Under the pieces are notes generated by a model. It saw only the letters and a list, made by a program, of their open reading frames with translations, was not told where the DNA came from and made no database searches. From Chitinophagaceae bacterium UBA1946 (lineage in GTDB: Bacteria; Bacteroidota; Bacteroidia; Chitinophagales; Chitinophagaceae): a stretch of DNA of 31,834 nt. Positions 14,884 to 22,500 of this stretch are shown here, piece by piece. The stretch is taken from contig DDEU01000061.1 of the NCBI GenBank assembly GCA_002336815.1, positions 217 through 32,050 of the forward strand, in the 5' to 3' direction. The translations under genes were made by a program, and so were the position numbers. Position 1 is the first letter of the stretch, and every line of letters begins with the position of its first letter.

Positions 14884-15013
14884 AGAGGCTGTTTCAAAAG
14901 TAAACAAATCTGTCACATTGAGCGTTGTCGAAATGTTACAGATTTGTTTTCCATTCATTTGTATATTTCGTCAAACTCAATATGACAATGAATGGCCTTT
15001 TGAAACAGCCTCT
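14884..15013. repeat. Composite inverted-repeat element (MITE/REP-like), likely bidirectional terminator
   Basis: The outer 17-bp arms AGAGGCTGTTTCAAAAG (14884-14900) and CTTTTGAAACAGCCTCT (14997-15013) are perfect complements. Inside are two further hairpins: 14902-14913 with 14938-14949 (AAACAAATCTGT / ACAGATTTGTTT), and 14951-14959 with 14987-14995 (CCATTCATT / AATGAATGG). The loops carry two diverged, oppositely oriented copies of an ATTTCGACnnCGCTCAATGTGACA-like sequence that I recognise as a common intergenic repeat in this phylum. The whole folds as a three-way junction. It abuts the stop of the DUF1801 gene and lies just after cytochrome c. Confidence 0.8.
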
Positions 15014-15424
15014 CTATTTTTTTCTTTTCTGCCATCCCTCATCAAGCAACACTGCTTCTTTCAACAACTTCACTATGGCAGCTTCATCTATTTCGTCTGC
15101 CTGTTTAAATATCCTGTAAAATATTTGTTTATTGCTGCCATGTGTAAGATAATGGTCAACGTCCTTTAACCGGTTGCCATACCAGAAGCCCAACAACACG
15201 CCGTCTTTAATGCCGCCACGTGGAATGGTTGACGGCCAGATGATACAAATCCCTTTATTGCCGTAAAAGAACGGAACATTGTACGATATCTTTTCTTTGC
15301 CATAAGCCGGTAGCTGTTCGAGTATGATCTGCCTCAGCACATCGGTAATAATGCGTTCTTCTTCCGGTAATAATTCAAACAGTTGGAGTAGTGACCTGAT
15401 CTTATTGGGCGAAACGTTTTCCAT
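15014..15424 (-). CDS. DUF1801 domain protein
   Basis: 136 residues from the ATG giving MENVSPNKIR; one codon upstream is TTG and is not needed. The fold signature is the central block KEKISYNVPFFYGNKG and then KDGVLLGFWYGNRLKD, as in YdhG/DUF1801 proteins, a small cytoplasmic family related to the frataxin-like fold whose function is poorly known. The basic tail (EGWQKRKK) ends exactly at the edge of the inverted-repeat element, so that element also serves as its 3' end. A perfect -7 promoter box lies 22 bases upstream of the ATG, so it is likely a single-gene unit. Confidence 0.85.
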   Translation of the reverse strand: MENVSPNKIRSLLQLFELLPEEERIITDVLRQIILEQLPAYGKEKISYNVPFFYGNKGICIIWPSTIPRGGIKDGVLLGFWYGNRLKDVDHYLTHGSNKQIFYRIFKQADEIDEAAIVKLLKEAVLLDEGWQKRKK

Positions 15425-15445
15425 CAAAATGTGTTATGCTTTCCT

Positions 15446-15453
15446 CAAAGCTA
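15446..15453 (-). promoter_or_regulatory. -7 promoter element of the DUF1801 gene
   Basis: On the minus strand this reads TAGCTTTG, a full match to TAnnTTTG. The usual -33 position falls near the terminator hairpin of the upstream lipoprotein gene, and no good TTTG is seen there. Confidence 0.45.
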
Positions 15454-15468
15454 ACCCAAATAATAAAA

Positions 15469-15484
15469 CCCGGCGTTGGCCGGG
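15469..15484 (-). terminator. Terminator of the lipocalin-like gene
   Basis: CCCGGC / GCCGGG with a 4-base loop; on the minus strand TTTTATTATT follows. It is 31 bases beyond the stop of the lipoprotein gene. Confidence 0.75.
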
Positions 15485-15515
15485 CTTTATGAGCAAGATT
15501 CAAAAAATGTTTTTT

Positions 15516-15956
15516 TTATTGTTTTAAATAAGTGGTTGTTTTTAAATCCCCCGTAACGTATAGATCAGATTCTGTTACTACCAGTTTGCTGCAGTCAAAA
15601 CTTACGATGAGCATATTGTATTCTGCCATCTGGATACGGGTGTTATTGCCCTCCAGCGTCCAACTGGTAGGTAAGCCCGGTGCTGGTGGTAAACCGCAGG
15701 ATACGCCGGCATCTGCAAATACAACAGAGCCATCTGCATTCAGTTGATAGGTGTCATCTTTCTGGCAATCCGGAACATCGATGAAAAGATCGGATTCGGT
15801 TGCAGATGCTGCTGCTTTATACTTTACAGCAGAGATCTTGTAAGTACCTGCAATGGTACTGATACTTGGCGTACAGGCATTGGGAGCAGGAGTTTCTGAT
15901 TTTTTGCATGAGGCAAAACCTGCGATAATTGCAAGGGCCAGGATTGTTTTTTTCAT
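15516..15956 (-). CDS. Lipocalin-like lipoprotein
   Basis: 146 residues. The lipoprotein signal MKKTILALAIIAGFASC gives an acylated Cys17 followed by KKSE, the charged start usual for surface or outer-membrane lipoproteins in this phylum. The mature protein reads GTYKISAVKYK, then DDTYQLNADGSVVFADAG, then SWTLEGNNTRIQM, and ends in short strands (LYVTGDLKTTTYLKQ). This is the strand order of Bacteroidota lipocalin-like domains, which have W/Y-containing first strands and DGxxxF turns. It may bind a small hydrophobic ligand, but none is known. Cys residues in the mature part (28, 64, 86, 121 approximately) could form disulfides. It is transcribed alone. Confidence 0.75.
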   Translation of the reverse strand: MKKTILALAIIAGFASCKKSETPAPNACTPSISTIAGTYKISAVKYKAAASATESDLFIDVPDCQKDDTYQLNADGSVVFADAGVSCGLPPAPGLPTSWTLEGNNTRIQMAEYNMLIVSFDCSKLVVTESDLYVTGDLKTTTYLKQ

Positions 15957-16023
15957 TTGAAATGTTTTTAAGGTTTTGTTAGATTGTTTGTGTTGAAAAA
16001 ACGGGGATCGGGATCTTATATTG

Positions 16024-16125
16024 TTAAAAATATTTTACGACTATTTTTCGAATGAGTATGTAATCCTTTGTGGTAAAGGGTTTCATCAGGTATTGTAGTT
16101 GCTGTTCTACAAAAGGATGGTACAT
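16024..16125 (-). pseudogene. Possible remnant of a response-regulator receiver domain
   Basis: The 33-codon frame starts MYHPFVEQQLQYLMKPFTTK and ends DYILIRKIVVKYF. The block QYLMKPFTTKDYILIRKIV resembles the beta5-alpha5 end of receiver domains, where a Lys-Pro pair is conserved. The rest of such a domain, including the phosphorylated Asp, is not found upstream. It could be a decayed end or a chance match. Confidence 0.2.
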
Positions 16126-16166
16126 ACTTCTAAGTGAGCTGGTATCGCAGGGAGGTGGTAGGGCAT

Positions 16167-16191
16167 AAAAAAACCACCGGGTAAGCGGTGG
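16167..16191 (-). terminator. Orphan minus-strand terminator
   Basis: CCACCG (16174-16179) pairs with CGGTGG (16186-16191), with a 6-base loop. On the minus strand seven T follow directly. It has no recognised gene upstream, only the weak frames of this stretch. Confidence 0.6.
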
Positions 16192-16406
16192 CTCCTAAAA
16201 AAAAATCAACTAAATTTTCCAGTGATAAATATACTGGTGCAATAAGCAGGGAAGTTCCCGGGTTTCGAGGTAAACAGTATTTTTTACATATGTTATTGGA
16301 TAATGAACAGGTCTTTCGATCAGTATTGGTATCACCACCACAATTGAAGCAGCTAAAACTGTTATTAATGAGCGGTGATTGCTATTGCAAAGAACCAGCT
16401 TTTTAA
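16188..16406 (+). CDS. Doubtful 72-residue frame
   Basis: The frame has a GTG start that lies in the arm of the preceding hairpin. The peptide includes YTGAISREVPGFRGKQYFLH and then SPPQLKQLKLLLMSGDCYC, which looks protein-like in composition. The first in-frame ATG is only at 16290 and would leave 38 residues. No family is recognised. It may be the tail of a lost gene. Confidence 0.18.
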   Translation: MAPKKKSTKFSSDKYTGAISREVPGFRGKQYFLHMLLDNEQVFRSVLVSPPQLKQLKLLLMSGDCYCKEPAF

Positions 16407-16489
16407 ATGGATCAACAGTAGTATATATGATCAAATAGCTGCTTTTTTTTGTAGTACCGTAGTGTAGTACATATCCTACAAAATAAATA

Positions 16490-16519
16490 AAACCGCTGGC
16501 CTGTTAGACATAGCGGTTT
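16490..16519 (-). terminator. Terminator of the glucan synthase gene
   Basis: AAACCGCT pairs with AGCGGTTT across a 14-base loop. On the minus strand TTTATTTATTTT follows. It lies 77 bases past the stop of the giant gene. Confidence 0.65.
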
Positions 16520-16595
16520 ATTACCAGCTTGTTATTATCAATAAAAAATGATGATATCAGTGCAGTATTGTTCACTTCAGTATTTCCATAGAATG

Positions 16596-19500
16596 CTACA
16601 CCATTATTTCACCGGCTGTGTTAACTACCAGCTCTTCAAAAAACACCAGTTTTACATCATATTCGGCCGCATCGTCTTTTAACGTAATAAAACCTTCATG
16701 TTGTTCAACGCCATTCAGCAGGAGCTGCATGGCACCTTTACCCGCCTTTTGCTCATAAATGATATGATACAGGGTGTCCTTATAACGGTAGTCTATCTGC
16801 AGCGATGGCCAGTCGGCAGGTATGCAGGGATGAAAAGATAGCGTATTTGATTTTCGCCTGATGCCGATGAACCATTCGGTGATCAGTTGATACATCCATC
16901 CTGCGGAACCCGTGTACCATGTCCACCCGCCACGACCCTTGTGTAACGGTTGCGCATATACGTCTGCGGCAATCACATAAGGTTCTACTTTATAGCTGGC
17001 CACTTCTTCCGGACTGCGTCCATGGTTAACAGGGTTGATGATGTTCAGCAATTCCCAGGTACGTTTTTTATCGCCCATACCGGCAAAGGCCATGGTAAGC
17101 CAAACTGCTGCATGCGTATATTGCCCGCCATTTTCCCTTACGCCGGAAACATAGCCTTTTATGTAACCTGGGTTCATAGCTGAGTTTACAAAGGGAGGAT
17201 TGAACAGTTGTATGATGCCGTCTTCTTTTTTTACAAGGTATTTATAGGCACTGTTCATTGCCCTGTCTGATTTCTCTTTATCGCCTGCTCCCGACAATAC
17301 TGCCCAGCTCTGGGCAATCGAATCGATCTTGCATTCATCATTCACAGATGAACCGAGCGGAGTGCCGTCATCAAAATAAGCCCGCCTGAACCATTCTCCG
17401 TCCCACGCATTGGCAGCGATATTCTTTTTGAGTGTTGCAGCCTGCTGTATACATTCAGCGGCAAACACACTGTCAGATTTTGCTTTGGCAGTGTCGGCAA
17501 AACGCAACAGTATGTCATACAAAAAGAAGGCAAGCCAAACACTTTCTCCCTTACCATGTTGCCCCACTTTATCCATACCATCATTCCAGTCGCCGGAGCC
17601 AATTAACGGTAACCCATGTACGCCAAACACGAGCCCGTTCTTAATGGCCCTTACACAATGCTCGTACAAACTTCCGGATTCATCTGAACGGATCGGCAGA
17701 TCGTAATAGGATTCTTCACCGGTGTTGAGCGATCTTCCTTCGAGGTAATGTATCTGTTCATCTAGTATCGCATCATCACCGGTATTTTCTACATAACGGG
17801 AAGCAACAAATGGCAACCACAAATAATCATCCGAACAGGTGGTGCGAACGCCCCTGCCCATTGGCGGATGCCACCAATGTTGTACATCGCCTTTTTTAAA
17901 TTGCCTGGAGGCACACAACAATATCTGTGCTCTTGCAATGCCTGGTTCCGCATGCATCAATGAAAGAATATCCTGCAACTGGTCCCTGAAACCAAAAGCA
18001 CCGCCAGACTGGTAAAAACCGCTTCTTGCCCAGATCCTGCTGGCAAGGGTTTGATAGTTCAGCCAGCCATTGTTTAAGAAATTGATGCCTTCATCCGGCG
18101 TTTTCACCTGTATGGTAGTGAGTGTTTTTTGCCAGTAGGCTTTTACTTCTTTTAATGCTTCCTGCGCCACCTGCCTGCCTTCAAATTTTCGAACCATCGT
18201 AATGGCATCATTCCTGTCTTTACCTGTTCCGAGGCGGAATATGATCTCTCTTTCTTCGCCCTCGGCCAATTCAATGGCTACCTGTATGGCAGCACAGGGG
18301 TCGAGTGCAGCGCCGGTTCTGCCAGAGAGCCTTGATCGTTTCATGGCATCGGGTTCGGCCATCGTACCGTTCCTGCCGATGAACTCACTGCGGTCGGTAG
18401 TATAGTTCCGGGTACTGTCATCCGTGTCAAAAAAAGCCACCCTGTTATCCAGTGCAGTATTGTACCGGTTGCTGGCAAGTAAGGCCCCACTGCCGGTATC
18501 AGCTTCAGTAATGATGTGCATGATGGATTTTGAACGCAGGTCGCCCAATACCCATTCAACATACCCGGTAGCAGATATCTTCCGGCTTCGGCCTGAAATA
18601 TTTTTCAATTTGATTGATATGAATTTGATGCTTTCTTTTAAATGAGTGAACACACACATCTCAGACCGGATGCCGTTGGCACCATGTAAAAAGCTGCTGT
18701 AACCAAAGCCATGTTTGGTGGTATAGGGCAGACCGCTTTTGCAGGGCAGTGGTGCCGGCGACCAGAAACTTCCGCTCTCTTCATCCCTGATGTAAAATGC
18801 CTCCCCTTGCAGATCGCATACCGGGTCATTGTTCCAGGGAGTAAGCCGGAGTTCATGGGCATTTTCTATCCAGGTATAAGATTGCCCGCTTTCTGTAATG
18901 ATGCAACCGAAATTATTATTTGCCAATACATTTACCCATGGCGCCGGCGTGGTGTTGTTGACGGTAGTGTGAATGATGTATTCTTTACCGTCTTTTGCAA
19001 AGCCGCCAATGCCATTGTAAAACTGCAGGTCTTCATTTTGATCAATGGGATTTTGCATTACCTCATCTGTACGTGTAGCAGTAAGATAGGGGATGTTTGT
19101 TTTGAGTTTGGTCTTCCGGTTGGCCTGCTCTTCCAGTGAACCCATGCTGTCTGAAATTACGAGGTGAGCCACGGTTTGAAAAAGGATCCGGTCTTCATTA
19201 TTCACCTGGTCGGCTGAGCGGATGAAGATACCGCCCGGCTTGTCTTTGATATCCATCGATGTACCCGGTACAATAAAGCTCAATATCTCGTTCTGTAACA
19301 CCTGCCTGTATCCGCCGTGATCGTCATTGATGATCACGAGATCAACGATCAATCCTTTTAACCGCCAGTAGGCGTGTGCCTGCACCATTTGTTTTACCAG
19401 GTCGATGTTCTCCGAGTCTTCTATCATCACCAATACGATCGGCAGATCACCGGAAATGGAATAACCCCACAAGCCAGACTGGCTCAAATGATTTTTTATG

Positions 19501-22500
19501 ATCACGGAAGGATCTGCCCGCAATGATGAATTGGGGAAGATAACAGAACCCGCCAGTTTTGAATACAATTGGGCATCCGGTTCCATCGCATTGATCTGTC
19601 TTAAAATTACCTGGCTATGGGTCCATGACAATTCTATCACACGGCTTGTCATGTAATGATCCTGGTATTTATCGATCAGGCTGCTGCAGCCTTCCTTTGT
19701 TTCAGCAATGCCATAGATCATGTCTGCCGTAACGGATTCACCGGGTTCAATGGTAATGCTGTATTTTACTGCTACCACCGGATCCAGTACTGCGCCCTGG
19801 GTTCCCGACAAGGCATTGTCTGTTTCCAGTGCCCGTGGTGCATGAATGTTTTTACCCCGACCTATAAAAACACTCCGGTCGGTTTCGTAAGAAATATGTT
19901 TAACTGGAGCGTTGTGTACCTTCATTAAATGGAACATGAAGGGCGGTTTTTCATCTTCTGATCTTGGCCTCCTGGAACATATGATCGCATTTTTTGCATC
20001 AATGATCTCGGTTTGAATGAACAGTTTGCTAAAGGCCGGATGCAGTTCGTCTGCCACAGGAATTGCCAGTACCACTTCTCCATAACTAATGATCTCGATG
20101 TTCCTTGTTTTTTTAGAGCGGTTGTGCAGGTGCACCCTTCTCAGTTCGATGTCATCTTCCGGTGATACAACAATTTCAGTATGCGTTTCTATACCAAAAT
20201 CTTTTCTCCTGAATTCGGCCTTGCCCTGTGAAAACACGGCTTCGTAGTTGGCTGGTTTTGCAAGGGTGGGCTGGTAGGCATTTGACCAAACCTCATTGTT
20301 ATCGAGGTCACGGATAAAACAGAATGAGCCGGTGTTGTCGCAGGTACTGTCCTCACGCCAACGGGTAAGCGCAATATTCTTCCACCTGCTGTAACCGCCA
20401 CCTGCATTCGTCACCATTACATTGTAAGTGCCGTTCGACAAAAGTTGCACTTCGGGTACCGCTGTGTCTGGCGTATTGATGATCCGCATTGGTGTTTCGT
20501 TTCCGCCGTTCACACTTGCCGCATCTGCTACATGCACAGAAGGCGAATAGAATGTAGTAGCTCTTGGAACACGTTCCTGCAACAGCAGCAGCGTTGTTTT
20601 AACCTGCACATCTGCTTCAAATCTTTTTTGCATCGGCTGATCAAGCAGCAGGTAAGCCAGTGATAAAAAGCTCATTCCCTGGTGATGCGCCATAAAGGAT
20701 TGCACTACCGAATGCGTTTTGCGCCTTGGCAGGCGGGAAGCCGTGTAATCTATGGCCTCATAAAAGCCATACTTTCCTTCAAAACCATTTTCCTTTAACA
20801 GGTGCAGGTTTTTGTACGAATCTTCAGGTGCAACCATCAGCGACATAATAGTCGCATAGGGAGCAATTACGAGGTCTTCGCCAAGCCCACGCTTGAACCC
20901 AAGACCCGGCACACCAAAAGCACGGTACTGGTAATTTAAGGAAGCATCCACCATGTTGTAGCCTGACTCTGATATGCCCCAGGGCACGCTGCGTTTTTTA
21001 CCATAGTCAATCTGTTTTTGCACAACGGCTTTGCAGGTTTGATCGAGCAAGGTGTTTTCGTAAGATGGCATTACGAGCATGGGCATCAGGTATTCAAACA
21101 TAGAGCCGCTCCAGGAGAGCAGGATAGGAGTGGAGCCTGCATTGGTCAACTGCCTGCCCAATGCAAACCAGCTTTCCTGCGGAATTTTTCCCTGGGCGAT
21201 GCCGATAAATGCAGCAAGCCTTGCCTCAGAGGCCAGCAGGTCGTAATAACTGTTGTCTTTACGCTGTTCATCTGCATTGTACCCGATCACGAGCAGGTTC
21301 TGTGCCTTGTCGTATAAAAAATTGTATTCAATGTCTGCCAGTTCTATACATTGTGATTCGATGCTTTCAATATTATTGAACAGTTCGTTCAACAGGCTTT
21401 GAGAAATGCCGGTTGCAACAGCAAAATTGTTGACCCAGCTATTGGCTTCCTGCTGTTCTTTATACTCCCCAAGCAATTGCAGGGTATTTTTATTCAGTTC
21501 AAATAATTCGGAAAAAGTGGGAATGGATTCTTTAACGGGTAAAAAATGTTCTTCTGTTGCCGGTGGCACATCAAGGTATAGCCATGGGGTAAGCATGGAC
21601 AACTCATCTACCATATTGTTGATCTGCCCGTGAACCCTGGCGATCCAGTTATCTGAACTGCCGGGACTACCAATTTCCGAAGCAATTTCTTTAACAAGGT
21701 CAAGCTCTGCTTTGAAAGTACTGATGGTGGCTGGTTTGTTTTTGCAGATCGTTTCCACCGCCCTTTCCAGTTCTTTCAATGCAGTACCAGCGTGGTTTTC
21801 TTCAACTGCAATGCGGATGGTATCCAGCAAGCCTTCAAAAAAACGTTCCGGAACGATGGGATGATTTTTGATGGACGTAATTCCCTGTTTCAATGTAACA
21901 ATATGGCCTGCAAAATTTCCACTATCTACCGTGGAAATGTATTTTGGCCGCAGCGGTTCCAAATTCGTGGTGTCGTACCAGTTATACAGATGCCCACGGA
22001 ATTTTTCCATCCTGTTAAGTGTAACCATCGCCTTACCTGTTCTGCCTACCAATTTGCCTGCGGTAATATATCCAAAATCGTAGGCTGCCAGGTTTGCAAG
22101 CAGTGATAAACCGATATTGGTAGGAGAGGTTCGGTGTGCAATTTTTTCTGCAGGACTTTCCTGGTAGTTATCGGGCGGCAGCCAATTGTCTTTTTCTCCC
22201 ACAAATGTTTCAAAGAAATACCAGATCTTCCGGGCACTCTTGTAAAGAAATGCGATCTCGTCTACCTGCAACCCGGTCTTCTTTTTTGTAACCGGGAAGC
22301 TGATGGTACGGGTAATGTAAGGCGAAGCGATCCAAAGTATAAGCAGCGGAAGGGCGATGGCAAATGATACCGGGTTGTTGATGATAAGATAGCTGAAAAG
22401 AAAAACTGACAAAGCAACCGGGAACCACATCCTCCTGTATTCCTGCAGGATATTAACGTGCCCGTTTTTGCCGGCCCTGCCAAAAGGATTCCATTGCAAT

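Larger units (their letters stand above)
15957..16595. other. Gene-poor stretch with hairpins and gene fragments
   Basis: Between the lipocalin-like gene and the glucan synthase gene there is no convincing full gene. It holds a short minus-strand frame resembling a receiver-domain end (16024-16125), a minus-strand hairpin terminator (16167-16191), a plus-strand frame without an ATG (16188-16406), a GTAGTAC direct repeat (16451-16457 and 16464-16470), and the terminator of the glucan synthase gene. It is more A/T-rich than its neighbours. It looks like decayed gene space. Confidence 0.5.
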
